Of a stretch of DNA of 64,000 nucleotides, positions 43,973 through 51,948 are shown in pieces (position 1 is the first letter of the stretch; each line of letters opens with the position of its first letter). The notes below the pieces were generated by a model. The model searched no databases. It was not told the DNA's origin and saw only the letters and a list, made by a program, of their open reading frames with translations. The position numbers were made by a program, and so were the translations under genes. The DNA is from Bin5 sp963662575 (GTDB taxonomy: Bacteria > Chloroflexota > Anaerolineae > Caldilineales > Caldilineaceae), in contig OY759723.1 of NCBI GenBank assembly GCA_963662575.1, positions 558,001 through 622,000 of the forward strand, given 5' to 3'.

Positions 43973-44521
43973 TACGTGGATCCCAGATTTTGGGCAGCCG
44001 CTGTCTGAATCGGAATTGGCTAGTTTTGAGTTTTCAGTGACCCCACTCGTACAAAGTACTAAGGTTTGGGGATGAACTGGACTGCTGTTGTACGGCTTCG
44101 ATGCCATTCGCCCCATCTGCAGTGCCTTTCTTGACAAAGCCTTGCCTCTCTTGACAAACTCTTCATCCCTGCCACTATTCAGGCCTATTCGTCACGTTCC
44201 TGGTTGATAGCAGCCGCACTGCTGCGATGAAGGCGAACCGTTGGCGAGCGCTGGTTTTGGAGGGGGGCGTTGCGGGGGGTGTCCCCCCGCACAAGGGAGG
44301 GCCGTAGGCCCGACCGCCATAAAAGGGCGTAGCCCCTGGCGGCGGCGGGGGTTTGCCGACGACAGCCCTTCGCCGCCTTAGCGGCGAAGGGTGCGCAGGC
44401 CCGCCTTAGCGGGCCGGAGCCGCCGGAGGGCGTCTGCGCCCGTAGGCGTCCCCAAAGCCAGCAAGGTAGAGAAAACTGCATTGCGGCGCGGGCGCTGGGT
44501 TGCGGTCAGGATTGTTCTTGC
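43973..44521. other. Gene-free region holding hairpin repeat copy B
   Basis: CAGT-type repeat near 44025-44050, then an AT-richer stretch, then the complete hairpin repeat element (44160-44455). No gene. Confidence 0.6.
44160..44455. repeat. Dispersed hairpin repeat, copy B (full length)
   Basis: Full element of about 295 bp, with successive perfect stems: GCGGGGGG/CCCCCCGC, GGGCC/GGCCC (GTA loop), GGGC/GCCC (GTA loop), an 11-bp stem CCCTTCGCCGC-CTTA-GCGGCGAAGGG (44366-44391), a 7-bp stem GGCCCGC-CTTA-GCGGGCC (44398-44415) and GGGCG-TCTG-CGCCC. Nearly identical to copy C. Confidence 0.9.
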
Positions 44522-45847
44522 TCACTGCTGGGCCTTCGCTGCTTGGCGCTCGAGGCGGGCGAGGTAGAGGCAGACGACGAGGAGTAGGAAGGCCATTGAG
44601 TAGTTGATGCCGAGGGCGGTTTGGAAGCTCCAGATGTCGGAGAAGATGCCGGTCCAGAGGGGCGGGAGCATGGAGCCGGCGATCATGGCGACGTTGAGGA
44701 TGCCGGTGACGGCGCCGCTTTGCTGGGGGTAGAGGCGGGAGCCGAAGGCGAGGGCGGTGGGGAAGAGGCCGGAGAGGGTGAGGCCGGTGAGAAAGATGCC
44801 GATGACGAGCGGGGCGGCGGTGGTGCTGAAGACGACGAGCGGGTAGGTGAGGACGAGGCCGACAGCGAGGATGAGGAGGGTAGGGGCGTAGCCCAGGCGC
44901 TCGGCGTAGGCGGCGCAGAGGAAACGGCCGGCGGTGAGGGCGACGTAGAAGACGGAGATCATGGAGATTGAGGAGAAGATGGAGAAGCCGACGGACTCCT
45001 GCATGAAGACGGCGACCCAGCCGAGCAGACTGAAGGCAACGCCGTTGTAGATGAAGGCGATCAGGAAGAGGGAAAGGAAGCCGACGTTGCGCAACATGAC
45101 CCAATTGGAGTAGAGGACGTCGCGTAGCGTGTCCCAAATTGAAGAAAGGAAGGATGTTTTGGCCCCGTTCTGCGGGGTCTTTTTTTCTTCGGCGTCCGGT
45201 TCTGGTTCATCGGCCGCGGGGGCGGAAGCCGGCGGCGGGTAGAGGGTGCGGTACAGAAGGAAGGCGCCCAGGCCATAGACGAACCAGAGCAGGCCGGTTG
45301 CGGCCATGGCCCAGCGCCAGGGTACGCCCTGCTCGAGGATAAGGCCGAAGACGAGCGGCGAGATGGTTGCGCCGACGGCATAGACGCCGTGCAATACGTT
45401 GAGGGCGCGGGCGCGGCTGGCGCGGTTGGCGTCGGCGACCATGGCGTTGATGCCGGTGGTGAGGGAGGCCTGGACGATGCTGATCAGGGCAAAGCCGGCG
45501 AGGAAGAGCAGCCAGGGACGGGCGGCGGATGCGAGGACCATGGAGGCCGCCAGCGCGAGCGCGGCTATCCAGACCAGCTTGCTGTAGCCGAGACGATCGG
45601 AGCTGACGCCGGCCAGGAGGTTGCCGAGAATGCCGCCGACGGCGCGGGCGGGGAAGATGAAGCCGATGGCGGCGAGGGTCAGTCCTGTGGCCATATACTC
45701 GGATGTGATAAAGGGCATCACGGAAGGTACGAGGACGGCGGCGGTACCGATGAAGAAATAGCCGGTCAGGCCGAGCGCGGTGGCGGGCAGGGCGGGCGCG
45801 GGCGCGTCGGGGGCGGCGGCGCCGGCAGGGCGATTCAGGTTTGTCAT
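44522..45847 (-). CDS. MFS transporter
   Basis: A 441-residue major facilitator protein with 12 predicted membrane helices. The loop between helices 2 and 3 (NLLAGVSSDRLGYSKLVW) has the MFS G-x3-D-R-x-G pattern, and a polar central loop (about 205-235, Glu/Pro-rich) divides the halves. Substrate unknown. The longer frame to 46789 is not used; the ATG at 45847 overlaps the stop of the metal permease (ATGA), so it is the last gene of the metal transporter operon and may export a metal chelator or metabolite (inference). Confidence 0.88.
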   Translation of the reverse strand: MTNLNRPAGAAAPDAPAPALPATALGLTGYFFIGTAAVLVPSVMPFITSEYMATGLTLAAIGFIFPARAVGGILGNLLAGVSSDRLGYSKLVWIAALALAASMVLASAARPWLLFLAGFALISIVQASLTTGINAMVADANRASRARALNVLHGVYAVGATISPLVFGLILEQGVPWRWAMAATGLLWFVYGLGAFLLYRTLYPPPASAPAADEPEPDAEEKKTPQNGAKTSFLSSIWDTLRDVLYSNWVMLRNVGFLSLFLIAFIYNGVAFSLLGWVAVFMQESVGFSIFSSISMISVFYVALTAGRFLCAAYAERLGYAPTLLILAVGLVLTYPLVVFSTTAAPLVIGIFLTGLTLSGLFPTALAFGSRLYPQQSGAVTGILNVAMIAGSMLPPLWTGIFSDIWSFQTALGINYSMAFLLLVVCLYLARLERQAAKAQQ

Positions 45848-47352
45848 GTGGATAGTTCTCCGACGCTTTCGTTGGTTAGCTGGGTCTGGCGGAAGCGGTG
45901 GGCGTGGGTCTCGCCGTGTCCGGTGAGGGAGACTTGGTCGGCCTCGATCTGGACGAGATTGCGGGCGCGCAGCTGGCGCAGTGTGCGTTCCATTTTGGCG
46001 GGCGACCAGCGGAAATGACGGTAGAGCGTCGAGGCGGTCAGTTCGTCGCTCTCGGCGGCGTGGCCCTGGTGACGATGGATGTGGCCGAGGACGACCTGGT
46101 CGTCGAAGCTGCGGCGCTGGTTGCGGCGGCGCAGCATGGTGGATACGAGACCATACTTGGGCGAAAAGATCCAGGCGGCGAGGAAGAAGAGGAAGGTCAT
46201 CAGCACCATCGAAGCGGAGATGGATGAGTCCCATTGCTCGCTGAGGCCGAGGCCAAAGAGGTTGTTGAGCGCGGCAAGGATGTCGCTGAGGTGCACCGCG
46301 CCGAGCAGATTGCCGCGGGCGAGGTCGTAGCCGGTGTAGGCGCTGAGCGCGCCGATCAGCGAACTGTAGGTCAACATGCGGGGCAGGCGATCGGTCAGCA
46401 GGTAGGCGGCGGCGGGGGGAATGATGAAGAAGGCGACGACGAGAATCGAGCCGACGGCATCGAAGGCGCCGACGGCTACGAGGCTGACCATGACCATGAG
46501 GCCGTAGTGCAGCAGGGTAGGGCGGAAACCGAGGGCGGCGGCCAGGGTTGGGTCGAAGGTGGAGAGCTTCAACTCTTTGTAGAGCAGTACGACAACGATG
46601 AGAGTGAGCAGTGTCAGCACGGCCATGACGGTGATCGATTTGGGCCAGAAGACGAGGATTGGCTCCTGCTGGGTGAAGCCGGCCTGCCAGGCCTGGGCCG
46701 GGCTGTATTGGCCGCAGTTGGTGCAGATTTCGGTGAACTCGGCCTTTTCGTCGCGGGGGCTGATGCCGAGATCGCGGCAGTTTGTGCACTGGCGCGTCAG
46801 TTCGGCGCGGGGGTCGTCGGTTGTGACGGTCACGGTTTCGCAGGCATTGAGGCAGTGGCTGTTGGTATTGGCCCAGGCGACGCCGATTTCGCCGACCATG
46901 ACGGCGTCTTCGTCGAGATGCACGTCGCTGACGACACGGGAGACGAGGATGACGGCGATTGCGAAGAGGAGGGGGAAGGCGAGGCCGAGGGCGGCATCCT
47001 GTTTGACGAGACCGGAGCGGTAGATGAGTTCGGTGAGGAGGACGGTGGCCACGCCGGCGGCTGCGGCGCCGATGATGAGCCAGACGGATGAGAGGTCGGG
47101 ATGTTTTCCGAAGACGGAGCCCATGAGGATGAAGGCGACGACGATACCGAGAAGCACGGTATGGCTGATGGCGTCACTGGTGAGGGACATGCCGCGCAGG
47201 AGCAGGAATGTGCCCAGCAGGGCGCCGGATACGGCGATGAGGCTGCCGACCAGGGTGGCGGTGTACTGGGGATTGCGCAGGAAGGCGTTCAGGTCCTCGC
47301 GGGCCACGAAGTTGAGTAGAAAATGGATGATGATTTCTTCGAGTTGAAACAT
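45844..47352 (-). CDS. Metal ABC transporter permease (ABC-3 family) with DtxR-like C-terminus and Cys-rich insertion
   Basis: A 502-residue protein. Residues 1-170 and 255-390 form the ABC-3 (ZnuB/TroD) permease. Between them lies an insertion (about 185-250) with Cys pairs: CLNACETVTV, CTNCRDLG and CTNCGQYSP. After the permease a winged-helix, DtxR/MntR-type segment (about 405-495: DELTASTLYRHFRWSPAKMERTLRQLRARNLVQ, VSLTGHGETHAHRFR) is fused. It should import Mn, Zn or Fe with its partners; the fused domain may sense the metal or DNA. Start at 47352. Confidence 0.87.
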   Translation of the reverse strand: MFQLEEIIIHFLLNFVAREDLNAFLRNPQYTATLVGSLIAVSGALLGTFLLLRGMSLTSDAISHTVLLGIVVAFILMGSVFGKHPDLSSVWLIIGAAAAGVATVLLTELIYRSGLVKQDAALGLAFPLLFAIAVILVSRVVSDVHLDEDAVMVGEIGVAWANTNSHCLNACETVTVTTDDPRAELTRQCTNCRDLGISPRDEKAEFTEICTNCGQYSPAQAWQAGFTQQEPILVFWPKSITVMAVLTLLTLIVVVLLYKELKLSTFDPTLAAALGFRPTLLHYGLMVMVSLVAVGAFDAVGSILVVAFFIIPPAAAYLLTDRLPRMLTYSSLIGALSAYTGYDLARGNLLGAVHLSDILAALNNLFGLGLSEQWDSSISASMVLMTFLFFLAAWIFSPKYGLVSTMLRRRNQRRSFDDQVVLGHIHRHQGHAAESDELTASTLYRHFRWSPAKMERTLRQLRARNLVQIEADQVSLTGHGETHAHRFRQTQLTNESVGELST

Positions 47353-47405
47353 TTAAGGGCAGTTTTTAGTAGTCAGTCTTTAGTTTTTAGTGACTTGGGC
47401 CGGCG

Positions 47406-48872
47406 CTATTGTTGAGAAGGAACGGCGGCGTTTCTGATGGTGTCGAGTTTGTCTTCGAGTTTGGCGACGGCTTCGGGGGGCAGGACGTTGGCGATGTCCT
47501 GCTGGCGGTCTTCGGCGATGATGGGCAGGGCCAGTTCATCACTGTACTGGCGGTAGACGGCCCAGAGCTGGTGGTTGCGGTCGTCCTGGACAGCCGCTTC
47601 GATGCCGGCGGGGGTGAGCGTCCAGACGCGGTCGCGGCGCTGGACCTGGCCGCGAGCTTGCAGTTGGCGCAGGCCTGCCCTGGCGGTTGTACCGCGTACA
47701 CCGAACAGGAAGGATTCAGGCGCGGCATATTCGGCTGACTCAGGCGTTTGCGAGTGCGCTGCGGATGCGGTTGCATAAGCCTTCGACTCAGGCTTTTGCA
47801 AATGCGCGACGGATGCGGTCGCAAAAGCCTGAGCACCGTGGTCGATTGCATAGTGATAGAGGTCCTGCCGAATCGTCTGGGCGGCAAAACGGCGTCGATC
47901 GTTGTGGCGGCGCAGGAGGGTCCAGACGAGGCCGCGGCCGGGCGCGAAACCGAGCGATATGGCCACGAGCAGAAAGGCGACCACTACGATCAACGGGCCG
48001 GTCGGGATATCGGCGTCGACGGCGCTGATGATGGCGCCGGCGCTGCCGGAAAATGCGCCGAATACGGCCGAGAGTATGACCATCTGGCCCAGTTGGTTGG
48101 TCCACTGGCGGGCGGCGATGCCGGATGCGATCAGCATACCCACCATGAGGATGACGCCGGCCAGCTGCAGGCCGAGCACGATGGCGACGACGATGAGGGT
48201 GGAGAGCATCATGCTGAGAATGTTGACGCGGAAGCCGTTGGCGCCGGCGAATTCGGCATCGAAGGTGATCAGTTTGAACTCTTTCCAGAAGAGAGCGAGA
48301 ACGACGAAAGAGATTGCGCCGACGATGGCGATGAGGCGAACGTCGCGCTCGACGATGGCGGCGGCCTGGCCGAAGATGAAGGTGTCGAGGCCGGCCTGGC
48401 TGGCGTCGGGCCGGGCCTGGATGTAGACGAGGAGGGCGATGCCGGCGGCGAACCAGGCGGCCAGGACGATGCCCATGGCGGCGTCCTGTTTGATACGCGT
48501 TGTGTTGGTGACGAGGCGGATGAAGAAGACGCCTAGCCAGCTGGTTATGCCGGCGCCGACGAGAAGGAGACCCAGATCGCGGCCGGTGAACAGGAAGGCG
48601 AGTGCGACGCCCGGCAAGGCGGCGTGGGAGAGGGCGTCACCGAGCAGGCTCTGGCGACGGAGGACGGCGAAACAGCCGAGGACGCCGCTGACGATGCCGA
48701 GCAGTGCGCCACCGAGGGCAACGGTGCGCAGGGTGTAGTCGTATTCGACTTGGAGGAAGATCTGGCTGAAGGGTACGAACAGGGCTGCTATGAGCGCGGT
48801 GGTGCCGATCAGGAGCCAGATGCGCCGGTCGGGACTGCGGTTATTGGTAGTTAGATTATGTTTACTGGTCAT
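47406..48872 (-). CDS. Metal ABC transporter permease (ABC-3 family) with DtxR-like C-terminus
   Basis: A 488-residue protein. The permease part (about 20-300) has RQSLLGDALSHAALPGVALAFL and FDAEFAGANGFRVNIL; the C-terminal part has a winged helix and the DtxR dimerisation-type segment WTLTPAGIEAAVQDDRNHQLWAVYR. An Ala/Ser-rich tandem duplication (47737-47832) sits inside the winged-helix region. The ATG at 48872 is chosen; the frame upstream is repeat-derived. Second half of the permease pair; an IS701-type element and repeats separate it from the ATPase gene. Confidence 0.87.
   Translation of the reverse strand: MTSKHNLTTNNRSPDRRIWLLIGTTALIAALFVPFSQIFLQVEYDYTLRTVALGGALLGIVSGVLGCFAVLRRQSLLGDALSHAALPGVALAFLFTGRDLGLLLVGAGITSWLGVFFIRLVTNTTRIKQDAAMGIVLAAWFAAGIALLVYIQARPDASQAGLDTFIFGQAAAIVERDVRLIAIVGAISFVVLALFWKEFKLITFDAEFAGANGFRVNILSMMLSTLIVVAIVLGLQLAGVILMVGMLIASGIAARQWTNQLGQMVILSAVFGAFSGSAGAIISAVDADIPTGPLIVVVAFLLVAISLGFAPGRGLVWTLLRRHNDRRRFAAQTIRQDLYHYAIDHGAQAFATASVAHLQKPESKAYATASAAHSQTPESAEYAAPESFLFGVRGTTARAGLRQLQARGQVQRRDRVWTLTPAGIEAAVQDDRNHQLWAVYRQYSDELALPIIAEDRQQDIANVLPPEAVAKLEDKLDTIRNAAVPSQQ
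47737..47832 (-). repeat. In-frame 48-bp tandem duplication containing an inverted repeat
   Basis: Two 48-bp units (47737-47784, 47785-47832) in the permease gene. The second contains AGGCTTTTGC (47790-47799) and GCAAAAGCCT (47821-47830), a perfect 10-bp inverted repeat. It encodes two versions of ATAS-AH-Q-PES. It does not break the reading frame. Confidence 0.85.
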
Positions 48873-48932
48873 TCGACATGGTGGGATCCTGGGTTGTTGT
48901 TTGCGTCTCAGGATCGGGAAGAAAACACTTTT

Positions 48933-49075
48933 CTGTCCACTAAGGGCCGCTAAGGATCGAGAAATAAAACCTTTTTTGTCCACTAAGGGCCACTAAGGAC
49001 CACGAAGAAAACCCTTTTTCCACGAAGAGCCACTAAGGGCCACGAAGAAAACCTTTTTCCACAAAGGGCCACTAA
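48933..49075. repeat. CCACGAAGGGCC tandem array, left part
   Basis: Degenerate units of about 35-40 bases, built from CCACTAAGGGCC, CCACGAAGAAAACC and a T-run. It is broken at 49075 by the IS element and continues at 50567. Confidence 0.9.
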
Positions 49076-50566
49076 TACTACAACCGCACATTGATAAGAT
49101 AGGGTTCCTGCGGCGATAATGAGAGCAAGCAAGCTGAGCTGGAGGAGCTATGGAACTGAGCGAATTGGACAGATGGGCGGACGAATTTGAAGCGTTTCAC
49201 AGTCGGTTTTCCTCGTTGTTTGGACGTAGAGAGGTACAACAGCAGGCGGTAAAGTATGTGCAAGGGTTGGTGTCGCCGGTGGAACGGAAGAATGGCTGGC
49301 AGTTGGCGGAAGCGGTGGGCGACAAGAGGCCGGATGCGACGCAACGATTGCTGTACAAGACGAAGTGGGATGCAGAAGCGGTGCGAGATGCGTTGCAGCG
49401 ATTTGTGATAGAGGGGTTCGGCGATGCGGAAGGCATCGGGGTGGTCGACGAGACGGGATTTCTCAAGAAGGGGGTAAAATCGGCGGGTGTACAGCGTCAG
49501 TATAGTGGAACGGCAGGCAAGGTGGAGAACTGTCAGTTGGGCGTGTTCCTGACCTATGCGACGACGCAGGGACATACCTTTCTGGACCGACGGCTCTATC
49601 TGTCTGCGGAATGGTGTGCGGACAGAGAGCGCGGTAAAGAAGCGAAAGTGCCTGCCGACGTCGGATTTGCCACCAAGTCTGAACTGGCGGCTGCGATGTT
49701 GCGCCATGCGTGGCGGCTGGGTGTGCCGATGCGCTGGGTGACGGCAGACGAGGTCTACGGTGAGGCGCGTGCGCTGCGATATGCGGTGGCCGAAAGTGGT
49801 CGTTGGTATGTGTTTGCTGTGGGGGTCCAGAACAGCGTATGGCTGGTGCGTCCAGAGGTAGGCGTCCCTGCCTGGAAGGGAAACGGTCGCAAACCTTTCA
49901 AAGCGCGCGTTCTTGATGAAAGCGCACGACCGGTACGGATCCCCGCGGTGGTCGCATCCTGGCCTGACAGCCGTTGGCAACGTCTGCAGGTCGCGGCAGG
50001 GGAAAAAGGAGCTCGCATCTATGACTGGGCCTGCCAACGGGTCGTAGAAAATCAAGACCAGATGCCGGGACGGGACAGTTGGCTCCTGGTGCGACGTTCG
50101 CTGACCAAGCCGCACGAATGCGCCTACTTTCTCTCCAATGCGCCGCCTGACACTGCGCTGCTGACCCTGGCCCAGGTCGCCTCGACTCGCTATACCATTG
50201 AACAGTGTTTCGAAGAGGCCAAAGGCGAAACCGGCCTCGACCACTATCAGGTGCGCTATTGGCCCAGTTGGTATCGACACATTACACTCTCGATGATGGC
50301 ACATGTATGGCTCGCCTGGCTCCGTCTCAGACGCAACCAGAAAAAGGGGGGCTTGAATCCTTTCTGGCCGAGTTGAGCGTGCCTGAAATCAGGCGTCTGC
50401 TCGAAATCGCCTTGCCCTTGCCACCTCGTTCGCCCCCCTTACGGCTTGCCTGGTCCATCTGGCGCCGCGCCAGACGACATCAAGCTCGTCAATGTCACTG
50501 CAGACGCCTCTCTCAACTCTCTGTCATTCCATCCCTATTGCAACCACCTTAAATGCGGTTGTAGTA
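49076..50566 (+). mobile_element. IS701-family insertion sequence
   Basis: A 1491-bp element. Ends are perfect 13-bp terminal inverted repeats TACTACAACCGCA (49076-49088) and TGCGGTTGTAGTA (50554-50566). The flanks repeat CTAA (49072-49075 and 50567-50570), which fits the 4-bp YTAR target duplication of IS701. It contains one transposase gene and sits inside the tandem array between the metal ABC ATPase and permease genes. Confidence 0.95.
49150..50376 (+). CDS. IS701-family DDE transposase, C-terminus in -1 frame
   Basis: A 408-residue frame starting at an ATG with GGAGGAGC upstream. DDE residues are the Asp in IGVVDETGFLKKG, Asp in RWVTADEVYGE and Glu in TRYTIEQCFEEAKGE. The frame ends at 50376 soon after an A5G6 run (50341-50351). 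In the -1 frame the conserved end of IS701 transposases (VPEIRRLLEIALPLP, AWSIWRRARRHQAR) continues to 50552. Either the gene has a one-base indel or a -1 shift at the run makes the full protein of about 465 residues. Confidence 0.93.
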   Translation: MELSELDRWADEFEAFHSRFSSLFGRREVQQQAVKYVQGLVSPVERKNGWQLAEAVGDKRPDATQRLLYKTKWDAEAVRDALQRFVIEGFGDAEGIGVVDETGFLKKGVKSAGVQRQYSGTAGKVENCQLGVFLTYATTQGHTFLDRRLYLSAEWCADRERGKEAKVPADVGFATKSELAAAMLRHAWRLGVPMRWVTADEVYGEARALRYAVAESGRWYVFAVGVQNSVWLVRPEVGVPAWKGNGRKPFKARVLDESARPVRIPAVVASWPDSRWQRLQVAAGEKGARIYDWACQRVVENQDQMPGRDSWLLVRRSLTKPHECAYFLSNAPPDTALLTLAQVASTRYTIEQCFEEAKGETGLDHYQVRYWPSWYRHITLSMMAHVWLAWLRLRRNQKKGGLNPFWPS

Positions 50567-50955
50567 CTAAGGGCCGCGAAGAAAACCCTTTTTCCACGAA
50601 GGGCCGCTAAGGACCACGAAGAAAACCTTTTTCCACGAAGGGCCACTAAGGGCCACGAAGAAAACCTTTTGTCCACGAAGGGCCGCTAAGGACAACGAAG
50701 AAAACCTTTTTCCACGAAGGGCCACTAAGGACCACGAAGAAAACCATTCTTGTCCACGAAGGGCCACGAAGGACCACGAAGAAATCCTTTTTGCCCACGA
50801 CGGGCCACTAAGGGCCGCGAAGAAAACCTTTTGCCCACGAAGGGCCGCTAAGGGCCACGAAGAAAACCTTTTTCCACGAAGGACCACTAAGGACCACGAA
50901 GAAAACTCTGTGTCCACGACGGGCCACTGACGGCCACGAAGAAAAACGTTTTTTG
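50567..50955. repeat. CCACGAAGGGCC tandem array, right part
   Basis: Continuation of the array after the IS, about ten units of GTCCACGAAGGGCCACTAA, GGACCACGAAGAAAACC and T-run. The array ends just before the stop of the ATPase gene. Confidence 0.9.
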
Positions 50956-51750
50956 TCATTCGCTTTCGAGGCCGGCGATGCGCTGGCCGTCGTGCAGGTA
51001 GGCGACGCGTCCGCCGTAGGTTTGGCGCAGGTTGGCGGGCGTGAAGGTTGCGGCGATGGGGCCGCTGGCGACTATCTCGACGTTGAGAAGCGTCACCCAG
51101 TCGAAGTACTCGTCGGCAGTCTGCAGGTCGTGGTGGACGACGACGACGGTCTTGCCGCGGGCGCGCAGCTCGCGCAGGATGGTGATGATGGCGCGCTCGG
51201 TGACGGCATCGACGGCGGCGAACGGTTCGTCCATGAGGTAGATGCGGGCGTCCTGCACGAGGGCGCGGGCGAGAAAGGTGCGCTGCTGCTGGCCGCCGGA
51301 CAGCTGGCTGATCTGGCGGTCGGCGAAATCCTGCATGCCGACCTGCTCAAGGGCGTGCATGGCAGCCGAACGTTCACTTTGTCCGGGTCGGCGGATCCAG
51401 CCGAGGCGGCCGTAGAGGCCCATGGAGACAACGTCGAGGACGGTGGTGGGAAAGTCCCAGTCGACGCTGCCGCGTTGCGGCACGTAGCCGACGAGGCTGC
51501 GGACCTGTTCGTAGGGCTGGCCGTAGAATTGTACGGTGCCGGCGGCGCGGGGTATGAGCTTGAGGGCCGCCTTGATCAGCGTGCTCTTGCCGGCGCCATT
51601 GGGGCCGATGATGGCCATGAGGACACCTTCGGGCACGCGCAGGTCGATATCCCAGATGGCAGGTTTGCTGTCGTAGGCCACGGTCAGGTCGTCGATTTCG
51701 AGGGCGGTTGCGCCGCTTTCAAGTGGGTCAGGTCCGTTGTGACGGCTCAA
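50956..51750 (-). CDS. Metal ABC transporter ATP-binding protein
   Basis: A 264-residue ABC ATPase of the ZnuC/TroB/MntA group: Walker A IIGPNGAGKST, Q loop GYVPQRGSVDWDFP (the 'VDWDFP' text is typical of the Mn/Zn group), signature QLSGGQQQRTFLAR, Walker B IYLMDEPFAAVD and switch His VVVVHHDLQTA. It powers import by the two permeases beyond the IS. The minus-strand operon order is binding protein, ATPase, [IS], permease, permease, MFS. Confidence 0.95.
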   Translation of the reverse strand: MSRHNGPDPLESGATALEIDDLTVAYDSKPAIWDIDLRVPEGVLMAIIGPNGAGKSTLIKAALKLIPRAAGTVQFYGQPYEQVRSLVGYVPQRGSVDWDFPTTVLDVVSMGLYGRLGWIRRPGQSERSAAMHALEQVGMQDFADRQISQLSGGQQQRTFLARALVQDARIYLMDEPFAAVDAVTERAIITILRELRARGKTVVVVHHDLQTADEYFDWVTLLNVEIVASGPIAATFTPANLRQTYGGRVAYLHDGQRIAGLESE

Positions 51751-51882
51751 ATCAGTGTTTTCCCCGTGATGTCGATTAAGCAGAGGCGGGTGCGTTCGAC
51801 TGGCGATCTGCCCTTCGCAGATTCAATCCGTTGGACAGTTGGCATCCCGCAAACAGGTAGCGCATCTGACATACTCAGTCGG

Positions 51883-51912
51883 GGTCATGCTCGCGGGGGA
51901 ACGAGCATGACC
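51883..51912 (-). promoter_or_regulatory. Strong hairpin between binding-protein and ATPase genes
   Basis: A perfect 11-bp stem GGTCATGCTCG/CGAGCATGACC with an 8-base loop, in the 198-base gap of the operon. No T-run follows on the minus strand, so it more likely stabilises the upstream mRNA or partially reduces downstream expression. Confidence 0.7.
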
Positions 51913-51948
51913 AGGCAGAGGGTTGCCAATTCCCGTCGATACGCCTCT

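Noticed and set aside
45848..46789. 755-residue version of the MFS protein
   Set aside because: The extra part is an antisense-like frame shadow of the metal permease gene (Arg/His/Pro-rich); the ATG overlapping the permease stop is the real start.
48933..50955. Tandem CCACGAAGG arrays as CRISPR
   Set aside because: Units are degenerate, too short, linkers are identical within each array rather than unique, and no cas gene is present.
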